A stretch of 64,000 nt of DNA from Candidatus Excrementavichristensenella intestinipullorum (GTDB lineage Bacteria > Bacillota > Clostridia > Christensenellales > Aristaeellaceae). Below, one piece after another: positions 7,869-16,265 of the stretch. A program made the translations under genes and the position numbers. The first letter of the stretch is position 1. Every line of letters starts with the position of its first letter. The stretch covers positions 1 to 64,000 of the forward strand of contig DVHZ01000118.1 in the NCBI GenBank assembly GCA_018711685.1, written 5' to 3'. The notes beneath the pieces are model-generated. The model saw nothing but the letters and a program-made list of their open reading frames with translations. It had not been told where the DNA came from and made no database searches.

Positions 7869-8618
7869 TTAGTCCTCCTCGTCCTCCGACTCGGGCAGGT
7901 TGGCGTTGTGGAACACGGCCTGGGTATCGTCGTAATCCTCCAGCCAATCCACCAGGCGTTCCACCTTGGCGGCCAGCTCGGGGTCGGTGATATCCACGGT
8001 ATTGTTGGGGACCATGGCCCGCTCGGCGGAGAGGAAGACGCAGCCGGCCTTTTCCAGGTTTTCCCGGACGCTGGAGAAATCGGCGGGGTCGGTGTAGATG
8101 ATGACCTCGTCCTCGGCCACTTCCACGTCGGCGGCGCCGGCATCCAGCGCCAGCATCATGAGCTCTTCCTCGTCCAGCTTTTTCTGGTTATCCAGCTCGA
8201 TGACGCCCTTGCGCTCGAACATCCAGCTGACGCAGCCGGTAGCGCCCAGGGAGCCGCCGCACTTATCGAAGATATGGCGCACTTCGGCGGCGGTGCGGTT
8301 CAGGTTGTCGGTGACGATCTCCACGATGATGGCCACGCCGCCGGGGGCGTAGCCCTCGTAGGTGATTTCCTTATAGTTCGCCGCGTCGCCCTCGCCGGCG
8401 GCCTTCTTGATGGACCGCATGATGTTGTCGCCGGGCATGTTGGCGGCCTTAGCCTTGGCCACCACATCCCGCAATTTGCCGTTGGTGGCGGGGTCGGGCC
8501 CGCCCTCCCGCACGGCGATGACGATCTCCCGGCCGATCTTGGTAAAGATCTTGCCGCGCTGAGCGTCGGTCTTTTCCTTTTTGTGCTTGATGGTGGACCA
8601 CTTGTTATGTCCGGACAT
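7869..8618 (-). CDS. yebC: YebC/PmpR family DNA-binding or translation-associated protein
   Basis: This 249-residue member of the widely conserved YebC/TACO1 family has the diagnostic N-terminus MSGHNKWSTIKHKKEKTDAQ, which fixes the start at 8618. Other family landmarks are KIGREI, DNIMRSIKKA, YEGYAPGGVAI and NRTAAEVRHIFDKCGG. Family members have been described as transcriptional regulators and, more recently, as ribosome-associated factors that help translation of difficult sequences. The gene has its own promoter and terminator, so it is a monocistron. Length is typical. Confidence 0.95.
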   Translation of the reverse strand: MSGHNKWSTIKHKKEKTDAQRGKIFTKIGREIVIAVREGGPDPATNGKLRDVVAKAKAANMPGDNIMRSIKKAAGEGDAANYKEITYEGYAPGGVAIIVEIVTDNLNRTAAEVRHIFDKCGGSLGATGCVSWMFERKGVIELDNQKKLDEEELMMLALDAGAADVEVAEDEVIIYTDPADFSSVRENLEKAGCVFLSAERAMVPNNTVDITDPELAAKVERLVDWLEDYDDTQAVFHNANLPESEDEED

Positions 8619-8649
8619 AAATACGCCCCCTGCTATAAATGGATACTCC

Positions 8650-8678
8650 ATCATAGCACACGGGGGCGCATTTGTCAA
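8650..8678 (-). promoter_or_regulatory. Promoter of yebC
   Basis: On the minus strand TTGACA (8673-8678) and TATGAT (8650-8655) are 17 bp apart, about 25 nt upstream of the yebC ribosome-binding site. Confidence 0.8.
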
Positions 8679-8711
8679 AAGATTTGCTGTGAAGTTTGCC
8701 CGGCGGGGCCC

Positions 8712-9128
8712 TCATTTTTCCATGGATTTATATTTTTCATAGGCCACGGACACCAGGGCCTTATCCTGGCTATAGGTAATTTTGTCCATAGCGGCGTCGA
8801 AGGGGAAGTAATCGCCGTCGGTAAAGCCCTGTTCAAAGGCGATGCGGTAATCCAGGGTATCGGCGCGCATCACATACCAGGTGATGCGGTTGCACACCGG
8901 CTGGTGCCGGGTGATGGAATAGAACTCATAGCTGGTTTGCCCGGCGGGGGAGATGATTTGGGCCTTGATCCCGGCCTCCTTGAACACGCGGTCCAGGGCC
9001 ACGTCCTGGGCCAGGCGCTTATCCCGGATGACGCCCTTAGGCAGCACCCATTCTTCCTTTTCATTGCGCAGCAAGAACACCTTATCCCCGCAGAACACCA
9101 CGCCCCCGGCGCAATTGCGAAATATCAT
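8712..9128 (-). CDS. Nudix-fold protein with degenerate catalytic box
   Basis: This protein of about 138 residues starts at the ATG preceded by AAAGGTGG. The fold is recognisable from GGVVFCGDKVFLLRN, then WVLPKG and a terminal EAGI. In the canonical box G-x5-E-x7-R-E-U-x-E-E-x-G-U the sequence here reads G, then R for the first Glu, D-R in place of R-E, and K-E in place of E-E. Only the last Glu and the Gly survive. Metal-dependent hydrolysis is therefore doubtful, and a binding or regulatory role is possible. It has its own weak promoter and is divergent in function from the neighbouring yebC gene. Confidence 0.75.
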   Translation of the reverse strand: MIFRNCAGGVVFCGDKVFLLRNEKEEWVLPKGVIRDKRLAQDVALDRVFKEAGIKAQIISPAGQTSYEFYSITRHQPVCNRITWYVMRADTLDYRIAFEQGFTDGDYFPFDAAMDKITYSQDKALVSVAYEKYKSMEK

Positions 9129-9165
9129 AGGCGACGACCACCTTTCCTGATATTTTCCCACGTCT

Positions 9166-9194
9166 ATCTTAACATAGCCCGCCTGAAAAAGCAA
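9166..9194 (-). promoter_or_regulatory. Probable promoter of the Nudix-fold gene
   Basis: TTGCTT (9189-9194) and TAAGAT (9166-9171) on the minus strand are separated by 17 bp. The -10 box lies about 20 nt upstream of the ribosome-binding site. The match is moderate. Confidence 0.55.
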
Positions 9195-9319
9195 CCCCCG
9201 GGGCCGTGCCGAACAGGACCGTATTCACCCTAGGATAGCCATCCGGTTAGCCTGTTGGCTTGGTCCAGGGCACTTCCCATATCCATGCTGGGAAGTTCCT
9301 CCCTGCCCCGTAACCACAA

Positions 9320-9348
9320 ACTGGCGCGCCTATTTCAGGCGCGCCAGT
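9320..9348 (-). terminator. Terminator of the acidic membrane protein gene
   Basis: A perfect 11-bp stem, ACTGGCGCGCC / GGCGCGCCAGT, with a 7-nt loop lies 16 nt after the stop at 9365. The T-tract on the minus strand is only TTTG, so the terminator call rests mainly on stem strength and position. Confidence 0.65.
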
Positions 9349-9364
9349 CCTTCGTATGGTGGTT

Positions 9365-10345
9365 TTAGTTCAGATAGTCCAACCGTACCCGGTAATCGTC
9401 TCCGCTGGAAAAATAGTCTACGGTGATCTGCAGGTTGTTCTTCTTAAATACGGCGGAGAAGATGTTGTTGGTGGGCTCCAGGCTGCCGGAGATGGTCCAG
9501 CCGGCCTCCATTAATGCGCTGGTATAGGCCAGGGCGTCGGTGGAGGACGCCAGGCGGTACGTAAGCACCCGGCTGGCCGCAGCCACCCCCTCCTCTACCG
9601 ATACCAGCTTGCCGGCCTCCGGCAGAGGGAATGCGTCGTAATCCTGATCGTCCCACCCAATCTGCGGCTCGGCACACAACACGACCTTGCTCTCCAGATT
9701 GTTGTCCACCAGGTGGATTTCCACCTCGTTAAGCGCCAGCACCGACAGCCGGGTCGTGCGCACGTAAATCTGTGCGCCCTCCTCTACCAGCGTCTCAATA
9801 TACTGGCTGAAACTCCTGGTGGTCTCCGACGGCACTTCTACCTGGGCGTAACCGTCCTCCACCGTGGTCTCATAGGCGGCGGACTCCAATACGGGCACTC
9901 CCGGGAACAGCGCCGAAGGCCAATAGTTCACCGGAGCCGGGGTGGCCGTTAGTAGGCCGCCAGGCCCGCCGGTAACACCGGGCTGCGGGCTAGCCGCGCC
10001 GGGCATGGGCTGTACCTGTATTCCCTGCTGGGATTCCAGGCGGCGATGGGTGAGCTGGATAGATCCATAGATGGCCAGGCCTACCACCACGGCGGCGCAG
10101 ATGGCGAACACCAGGTACTGCGTCCACTGCTTTCTATGCTCTCGCCGTAGGTCCTCCTCCAGGGAAAAAACGTCCTCGTCGTACTCCTCCTCGTAGGCCG
10201 AGTCCTCCTCTTCCTGTTGGTCCTCGTCCTCCTGGAGCTCGTCCTCTGAGTCGTATTCTTCTTCATCGTACGCCTCGTCCTGGTCGTACGCCTGGTCTTG
10301 GCTATACGCTTGCTCGTCGTATTCTTCGCGCCGGTCCTTGCTCAT
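9365..10345 (-). CDS. Single-pass membrane protein with Tyr/acid-rich cytosolic tail
   Basis: This 326-residue protein belongs to no family I recognise. Residues 1-65 are dominated by Asp, Glu, Gln and regularly spaced Tyr (AYSQDQAYDQDEAYDEEEYD). A single membrane helix (about 77-98, YLVFAICAAVVVGLAIYGSI) follows a basic RREHRK stop, so the tail should be cytosolic. A Pro/Gly-rich linker (about 105-140) leads to a mixed alpha/beta extracellular domain (about 150-326). The gene is monocistronic, with promoter 10381-10410 and a hairpin at 9320-9348. The layout resembles envelope proteins with an intrinsically disordered cytosolic segment. Function unknown. Confidence 0.75.
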   Translation of the reverse strand: MSKDRREEYDEQAYSQDQAYDQDEAYDEEEYDSEDELQEDEDQQEEEDSAYEEEYDEDVFSLEEDLRREHRKQWTQYLVFAICAAVVVGLAIYGSIQLTHRRLESQQGIQVQPMPGAASPQPGVTGGPGGLLTATPAPVNYWPSALFPGVPVLESAAYETTVEDGYAQVEVPSETTRSFSQYIETLVEEGAQIYVRTTRLSVLALNEVEIHLVDNNLESKVVLCAEPQIGWDDQDYDAFPLPEAGKLVSVEEGVAAASRVLTYRLASSTDALAYTSALMEAGWTISGSLEPTNNIFSAVFKKNNLQITVDYFSSGDDYRVRLDYLN

Positions 10346-10380
10346 GCTTCACGCCCCCTTACCTTCGTAGCGTTGAGCCT

Positions 10381-10410
10381 ATTATAGCATACCTTCCGGG
10401 CCTTTTTCAA
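10381..10410 (-). promoter_or_regulatory. Promoter of the acidic membrane protein gene
   Basis: On the minus strand TTGAAA (10405-10410) and TATAAT (10381-10386) are 18 bp apart. A TG dinucleotide one base before the -10 (TGCTATAAT) makes it an extended -10 promoter. Confidence 0.8.
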
Positions 10411-10440
10411 TCTCCTGAATCAGTTCTCCAGGTCCAGTCT

Positions 10441-11121
10441 TCAGGTATTGGTCGTGCGCACCGACTGCACGTTGGCGTGCTCGGACAGGGTAACCACGAT
10501 ATCCCGATAGGTCACCTCGGCAGGCAGGTGCAGCACGTACATATTGGTGTACAGGTTGGCCCCGTCCTTGGTATTTTCCACACTAAAGTCCACGTCCAGT
10601 ACCTTAATGCCCTTTTCATCAAAATAGTGATTGATGAAGTCGATGGTTTCCACCCGATGAATAAACTTGATCTCCACCCGCTTATTCACGTTCACGTGGA
10701 CAATCCTTTGCAGCATCAGCAGCACGATGATCACCAGGACGCAGCCCAGGCCGGCGATGAGGTAATACCCCATGCCCGCCGCGATGCCCAGGCAAGCCGC
10801 ATTCCACAGGGAGGCGGCGGTGGTGAGTCCGGCGATTTTCTTACGGGCGGTGAAGATGGTGCCGGCGCCCAGGAAGCCGATACCGCTGACCACCTGAGCG
10901 GTGATGCGGCCCAGGTTGAAGTGCAGTCCGCCGGTATCGCCCAGGCTCTTCAGCTCCTCGGCGATGCTGCATTCGATGAGGGCGATCACGCAAGCGCCCA
11001 GGCATACCAGCACATGGGTGCGCATACCGGCTGGGCGGTTTTTTCGTTCCCGCTCCACTCCGATCACCGTACCGATAAGGATAGCCACCACGATGCGCAA
11101 CACAATATCCATCCAAGTCAC
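10441..11121 (-). CDS. MgtC/SapB family membrane protein
   Basis: This 226-residue protein begins with a GTG 8 nt after a GGGGGGA ribosome-binding site (an internal ATG lies at 11112). The N-terminal half has four hydrophobic segments with the family hallmarks GTVIGVERERKNRPAGMRTH and SGIGFLGAGTI. The C-terminal half (about 140-226) is a soluble ACT-like regulatory domain. MgtC proteins are linked to magnesium limitation and acid or intracellular survival in pathogens; in Clostridia the role is less clear. It sits just downstream of the jag operon but is separated from it by a hairpin at 11155-11186. Confidence 0.92.
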   Translation of the reverse strand: MTWMDIVLRIVVAILIGTVIGVERERKNRPAGMRTHVLVCLGACVIALIECSIAEELKSLGDTGGLHFNLGRITAQVVSGIGFLGAGTIFTARKKIAGLTTAASLWNAACLGIAAGMGYYLIAGLGCVLVIIVLLMLQRIVHVNVNKRVEIKFIHRVETIDFINHYFDEKGIKVLDVDFSVENTKDGANLYTNMYVLHLPAEVTYRDIVVTLSEHANVQSVRTTNT

Positions 11122-11154
11122 TGCGATATTCCCCCCTCTGGCGATAAATGCTTT

Positions 11155-11186
11155 CTTACGGCGGAGCGCTTCCGCCCCGCCGTAAG
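11155..11186 (-). terminator. Hairpin after the jag operon
   Basis: A perfect 10-bp outer stem (CTTACGGCGG, 11155-11164; CCGCCGTAAG, 11177-11186) has further pairing inside the loop and lies 26 nt downstream of the jag stop. There is no good T-tract, so it may be a weak terminator with read-through into mgtC. Confidence 0.5.
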
Positions 11187-11211
11187 CTATCTTTGGTTTA
11201 TGATCCCGGAA

Positions 11212-12237
11212 TTATTTTAAGGTGATGACCACCCGGCGATAGGGCTCTTCCCCTTCAGAATGGGTGGTTACGTAGGGATTGTCCTGAAGCGCGGAGTGCA
11301 GCACCCGCCGCTCGTAGGGATTCATGGGCTCCAGGGCTACCCGATGCCCTGTGCGGCGTGCCCGATTGGCCATCCGCTCCGCCAGGCGCCGCAGGGCTAC
11401 TTCCCGCTTGGCCCGGTAGTGCTCCGTATCCAGGGTCACCCGCAGGTACTCGCTGCGGCCCTTGTTCACCTGCAGGCTGGTCAGGTACTGCAGCGCATCC
11501 AGGGTCTCTCCCCGCCGCCCGATGAGCACCCCCAGGGTATCCCCGATCATCTGCACCCGCAAATGCCCTTCGCTCTCCTGGAGGCGAATCTCCACCTCCA
11601 CCTTCATCAGCCGGGTGAGCTCCTTTAGAAACTCATAGGCGTTCTTCCCGTCCTGGGATAGGTTGTCAATGTCCAGGGGCGGCAGGTCTTCCACCGGCGC
11701 CGGCTCCATGGGCGCGGGGACCGGGGCCGGCTGCTCCACCTTGGGCGGGCGGGGCTTCTTCTGCCGGGACTGACGGGCGCCCTGGCGCTGGCCGGGAACA
11801 CGGTTCTGACCCGCCTCTCTCCGGATCTGGTCTTCCTCCTGGGCGTCCTTCCCCGCCTCGGCCTGGAAACCGCCCTCGGCCTGCACCCCTTCGGACCGGG
11901 CCGCCGCCTTGAGGGGCGCCGCCTCCCGGGGTTTGTCCTGCGGCCTGTCCTGAGCCTGGGGCTTCTCCTGGGGTTTTTCCTGAGGCCTGCGGGCTGGCTT
12001 GGTCTTGGGCGCGGTCTGTTGATTCAGGGAGAACACCGGCATCTCGAAGTCAAAATCCTCGTTCTGCTCCTTTACCGTGAGCCGCACCCGGGCCAGTTTG
12101 CCGAACATGCCAAACAAGCCGGGGCTTCCGTACTCCAATACCTCTATATTGACCTCGCTGGACGCCTTGCCCAGCTCCTTCAATCCGGCCTGAACGGCGT
12201 CTTCCACCGTCTTGCCGCTCTTTTCGATGAAGTTCAA
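11212..12237 (-). CDS. jag: RNA-binding protein Jag/KhpB (SpoIIIJ-associated)
   Basis: This 341-residue protein has the usual three parts. A Jag_N domain (about 1-50, GKTVEDAVQAGLKELG) comes first. Then comes a long low-complexity linker rich in Lys, Pro, Gln and Arg (about 75-175). The C-terminal KH domain (about 205-275, with GVLIGRRGETLDALQYL) and R3H domain (about 280-340, with NPYERRVLHSAL) end the protein. Jag/KhpB binds RNA and, with KhpA, affects cell-wall growth and division in Gram-positive bacteria. Its ATG overlaps the yidC stop by 4 nt (translational coupling). The linker is longer than in Bacillus proteins. This is the last gene of the rpmH operon. Confidence 0.95.
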   Translation of the reverse strand: MNFIEKSGKTVEDAVQAGLKELGKASSEVNIEVLEYGSPGLFGMFGKLARVRLTVKEQNEDFDFEMPVFSLNQQTAPKTKPARRPQEKPQEKPQAQDRPQDKPREAAPLKAAARSEGVQAEGGFQAEAGKDAQEEDQIRREAGQNRVPGQRQGARQSRQKKPRPPKVEQPAPVPAPMEPAPVEDLPPLDIDNLSQDGKNAYEFLKELTRLMKVEVEIRLQESEGHLRVQMIGDTLGVLIGRRGETLDALQYLTSLQVNKGRSEYLRVTLDTEHYRAKREVALRRLAERMANRARRTGHRVALEPMNPYERRVLHSALQDNPYVTTHSEGEEPYRRVVITLK

Positions 12238-13160
12238 GGCTTCACAACCTCCTCCGTCTTGGGGGTACGCTTCTCAAAGAACCAGTTGATGGCAAACTGC
12301 TGAATCATCATAATGATGTTCACCGCCACCCAGTAGATGGCGAAAGCCGCGTTGGAGGTGGCGCAGAACCAGATGGACATCAAGGGGAACATCCAGTTCA
12401 TGAACTTGTTCTGCTGCTGTTGCTGCTGGGTCTGACCCACGCTGAGCAGCTTGCTGGAGAAATACTGGGTCACAAAGGCCAATACCGGCAGGATGAACAG
12501 GCCGTTGAATTGGGCTGGAATGTTGATCTCCCAGAACAGCATGGGCGCGGTATACACGAACTGATTGGCGCCGTACTGGGCCGCGATGGCCGCGTATTCC
12601 GGCGTGGTCAAGAATTCCCGCACCGTGGCCAGGTTCTCCGCGGTGAGTACGCTGCTGCCCCCCAATTCGCCAATGGCCATCAGCTGGTCCCCAATGGCGG
12701 GCACGATGGTGGCCATAAAGGAGTCGGGCTGGAACACGTTCTTGATCCACAGCCAGGATTGGAACTGACTGGGATCGAACACGCCGTTTTTCATGTCCAG
12801 CAGCATCTGCACCGTGTGCTCGTTGGCCAGGGCGCGCATGGCGTCGAACATGCAGATCAGGATGGGAAAGGAGATGAGCAACGGCAAACAGCTGCTCATG
12901 GGGTTGACCTTTTCCTTGCGGTAGAGCTCGCTGGTCTTCTGGTTGAGCTTTTCCCGGTCGTTGGCGTATTTCTTCTGGAGCGCCTCCAGCTTGGGCGCCA
13001 GGGCTGTAATGCGCTTCATTTCCCGCTTGCTCTTGATGTCCAGGGGCAGCACCACCAGGCGGATGAGCACGGTGAACACCACCACCGCCCAGCCGTAATT
13101 GCCCACAAAGCGGACGATAAACTCCAGAATATCCTTCAAAAAGGCGCTGAAAAAGAACAT
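12234..13160 (-). CDS. yidC: Membrane protein insertase YidC/Oxa1 (SpoIIIJ)
   Basis: This insertase of about 308 residues helps inner-membrane proteins fold and insert, with or without Sec. I chose the ATG at 13160 because GGGAGG lies about 10 nt upstream. There are five hydrophobic segments: an N-terminal FLKDILEFIVRFVGNYGWAVVVFT, then the conserved SCLPLLISFPILICMFDAMRA region, and a Met/Phe-rich C-terminal pair. A large loop (about 115-205) is longer than in Bacillus SpoIIIJ. No lipobox Cys is present, unlike many Gram-positive homologues. It is in an operon with rpmH, rnpA and yidD upstream and jag downstream. Confidence 0.95.
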   Translation of the reverse strand: MFFFSAFLKDILEFIVRFVGNYGWAVVVFTVLIRLVVLPLDIKSKREMKRITALAPKLEALQKKYANDREKLNQKTSELYRKEKVNPMSSCLPLLISFPILICMFDAMRALANEHTVQMLLDMKNGVFDPSQFQSWLWIKNVFQPDSFMATIVPAIGDQLMAIGELGGSSVLTAENLATVREFLTTPEYAAIAAQYGANQFVYTAPMLFWEINIPAQFNGLFILPVLAFVTQYFSSKLLSVGQTQQQQQQNKFMNWMFPLMSIWFCATSNAAFAIYWVAVNIIMMIQQFAINWFFEKRTPKTEEVVKP

Positions 13161-13202
13161 TGAATCACATTCCTCCCTCACCAGTGGGGATTAGGGGGCG
13201 GA

Positions 13203-13415
13203 TCAGGGCACCGGGTCGTAGCCGCCGTGACTAAAGGGATTGCAGCGCAAAATGCGCCACAGAGCCAGTGCGCCGCCCTTGAGGGCGCCATAGCGGCGAA
13301 TGGCCTCCAGGGCGTACTGGGAGCAGGTGGGGTAGTATTTGCAGCAGGGGGGCATACAGGGACTGATGCGCCTGCGATAAAACCGAATGACGGCCATCAT
13401 GGCCCGCGCGATCAT
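13203..13415 (-). CDS. yidD: Membrane protein insertion efficiency factor YidD
   Basis: This 70-residue protein carries the invariant YidD core: [27 protein letters not shown] and [12 protein letters not shown]. The ATG at 13415 follows AAGGAGG by 8 nt and overlaps the rnpA stop (ATGA). YidD is a small peripheral membrane factor thought to assist YidC-dependent insertion, and its position between rnpA and yidC is the standard one. The three Cys in CCKYYPTC are all present. Confidence 0.95.
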   Translation of the reverse strand: MIARAMMAVIRFYRRRISPCMPPCCKYYPTCSQYALEAIRRYGALKGGALALWRILRCNPFSHGGYDPVP

Positions 13416-13798
13416 CGCCCTTCCTCCTTGAAAAGCGCCGCCCGCGTCAGCAAGCGCCGCATTTCCTCGCCCATGGCCCGGTGGCCGGTATGGGCCGCGG
13501 CGCTGCGCGCCGCGAACACATACTTGCCCGGCTTGAGCCCGGGCCTGAGCATACGAAAATCCTCGTGCATCCACCGCCGCAAGCGGTTACGGGTCACCGC
13601 GCCGCCCACCTTGGCCGATACCGAGAACCCTACCTTCAAGGCCTTGTCCCTCATATAGATAAGCACCATCGACCGCCCTGGAAAGGATTGTCCACGGCGG
13701 TAGACCAGCCTATACTGCTTGTTGCGGCCCAGGCTGAACGCCCTGCCCAGGCGATAGGGGTGTCCGCTTGCGGCCCCTGCGCAATCGTCCCTTTCCAA
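13412..13798 (-). CDS. rnpA: Ribonuclease P protein component
   Basis: This is the protein subunit of RNase P, which matures tRNA 5' ends together with the M1-type RNA. The family signature is clear: [16 protein letters not shown] at the N-terminus, then [27 protein letters not shown], the basic RNR helix that binds RNA. The start is uncertain. The open frame runs back through rpmH, but a TTG at 13798, 5 nt after the rpmH stop, gives about 128 residues, close to the usual length. The extra N-terminal residues before the conserved core are Cys/Asp-rich and may not be translated if a later start is used. Confidence 0.9.
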   Translation of the reverse strand: MERDDCAGAASGHPYRLGRAFSLGRNKQYRLVYRRGQSFPGRSMVLIYMRDKALKVGFSVSAKVGGAVTRNRLRRWMHEDFRMLRPGLKPGKYVFAARSAAAHTGHRAMGEEMRRLLTRAALFKEEGR

Positions 13799-13803
13799 CG
13801 CGG

Positions 13804-13938
13804 TTAAGCGGAGAGCACCTTGCGGCCCCGGGCGCGGCGGGCCTTGATCACCCTGCGGCCGGCCTTGGTCATCATCCGGGCGCGGAAACCGTGTACTTTG
13901 CTCCTCTGGCGCTTCTTGGGCTGATAGGTACGCTTCAT
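13804..13938 (-). CDS. rpmH: 50S ribosomal protein L34
   Basis: This 44-residue protein reads [19 protein letters not shown], then [20 protein letters not shown], ending KVLSA, which is the complete canonical L34. An AGGAAGG-type ribosome-binding site lies upstream. It is the first gene of the rpmH-rnpA-yidD-yidC-jag operon. In many Bacillota this gene sits beside dnaA and the replication origin; here the upstream neighbour is gdhA. Confidence 0.97.
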   Translation of the reverse strand: MKRTYQPKKRQRSKVHGFRARMMTKAGRRVIKARRARGRKVLSA

Positions 13939-14060
13939 TGTGGACAACCTTCCTTTCTAAAATGGGGATCTCCCTGAGATATCTTGAATCGCCGCGGCGC
14001 CTGAATGACCGCGGCAAGCCAATCCACAGCAAATATGCCGGTCAAGCCGACAACCATTTA

Positions 14061-15623
<1,563 letters not shown>

Positions 15624-15698
15624 AATTCCGCCCCAGATTACCCATCCATGGCGCGGGGCTGTAGGCCAAGCCCCAATCCATAGCCCTGCGCCGCCACA

Positions 15699-15732
15699 CA
15701 GCCCCCTGCTTCCGTCGGAGGCAGGGGGGCTG
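15699..15732 (+). terminator. Possible terminator of gdhA
   Basis: A GC-rich stem of about 15 bp with one bulged G (CAGCCCCCTGC.. / ..GCAGGGGGGCTG) and a 3-nt loop lies 75 nt after the gdhA stop. There is no T-tract, so the call rests on stem strength alone. The surrounding 15624-15893 contains no gene I can support. Confidence 0.4.
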
Positions 15733-15893
15733 ACCGTTGGCCTTACCTCTGTCAAGTCTATGAGGCGTTCCTGACGGGGGGCGCCCAGCGCGAAAAACCG
15801 CATACGCCGATCCATGGCGCAATGCAAGACGGGCGCGGCAGGCCCGCATGGCGGGATCATGGCGCAAAGGCATATGTAAGCGCATATCTTAAC

Positions 15894-15922
15894 TTGACAG
15901 GACCGGGTAAAGACTCTATAAT
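15894..15922 (+). promoter_or_regulatory. Consensus promoter of the metNIQ leader
   Basis: TTGACA (15894-15899), a 17-bp spacer and TATAAT (15917-15922) form a perfect consensus promoter about 345 bp upstream of metN. The long distance to the first transporter gene is filled by the structured leader and leader peptide described below. Confidence 0.92.
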
Positions 15923-15940
15923 CTAACCTAATCCTGTGTT

Positions 15941-15993
15941 GGGTGCGTCGCCCTGCGCCTTCGTTGGCAGATAATTGGGCGGCGCGTCCACCC
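15941..15993 (+). ncRNA. Structured 5' leader hairpin upstream of the Met leader peptide
   Basis: GGGTG (15941-15945) pairs with CACCC (15989-15993), and CGTCGCCC (15946-15953) pairs with GGGCGGCG (15977-15984, one G-U pair). This gives a long two-part stem that ends 12 nt before the AAAGGAG ribosome-binding site of the leader peptide. It does not match the SAM-I riboswitch core I would expect upstream of a methionine transporter. It may modulate initiation of the leader peptide or simply insulate it; that is inference. Confidence 0.45.
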
Positions 15994-16022
15994 CATTAAT
16001 TAGGAAAGGAGATTGCCACGGC

Positions 16023-16133
16023 ATGAAGCGCTTCTTCGTAAACGCCATGATGATGCCCCGGAACATGCGTCGCGAAATGCGCGGCGGCATGTTCTTTTGC
16101 GCGTCTGTCAGCCGGGGCAATGTCCGTCCTTAA
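16023..16133 (+). CDS. Methionine-rich leader peptide of metNIQ
   Basis: This 36-codon ORF starts with ATG 11 nt after AAAGGAG (16005-16011) and ends with TAA at 16131-16133. It encodes seven Met: at positions 1, 9, 10, 11, 15, 19 and 23. Three are consecutive (ATGATGATG, 16047-16055). The rest is Arg/Gly/Phe-rich and resembles no functional protein. It lies between a consensus promoter and a T-tailed terminator, 132 bp before metN. These are the classic properties of an attenuation leader peptide. Translation would stall at the Met codons when charged Met-tRNA is scarce and change the folding of the downstream RNA. Direct evidence of translation is not available from sequence. Confidence 0.8.
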   Translation: MKRFFVNAMMMPRNMRREMRGGMFFCASVSRGNVRP

Positions 16134-16181
16134 TCCGGGTAGGCTCTTTTGCCGGCAGATCGCGTGGTCTGCCGGTTTTTT
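16055..16181 (+). terminator. Predicted transcription attenuator controlling metNIQ
   Basis: Four pairing arms can be seen. Arm 1 (GCCCCGG, 16055-16061, directly after the triple Met codons) can pair with CCGGGGC of arm 2 (16112-16118). Arm 2 (GCCGG, 16111-16115, plus TCT, 16104-16106) can instead pair with CCGGC plus AGA of arm 3 (16152-16159). Arm 3 (CCGGCAGA, 16152-16159) forms a perfect 8-bp terminator stem with arm 4 (TCTGCCGG, 16168-16175), followed by six T (16176-16181). A separate hairpin (GAACATGC, 16061-16068; GCATGTTC, 16087-16094) lies inside the peptide ORF. A ribosome stalled at Met codons 9-11 would cover arm 1 and free arm 2 to sequester arm 3, allowing read-through into metN. 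Confidence 0.75.
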
Positions 16182-16265
16182 GTGGCAAAGACGGACCCCC
16201 GCAGGGCTTGCGGACCGGGCGCGGCGCCCGGATAGGCGACCCAAATATACGACCGAGGTGAGGGC

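Noticed and set aside
13798-14032. Extended N-terminus of RnpA reading back through rpmH
   Set aside because: Open only because rpmH lies in another frame. The RnpA core and gene spacing support a start near 13798.
14015-14035. A DnaA-box-like AATCCACAG in the rpmH-gdhA gap
   Set aside because: It has two mismatches to TTATCCACA and no further boxes are near, so an origin is not supported.
15929-16265. SAM-I (S-box) or T-box riboswitch upstream of metN
   Set aside because: I could not find the conserved SAM-I core or a T-box motif with a specifier loop. The leader is better explained by the Met peptide and its attenuator.
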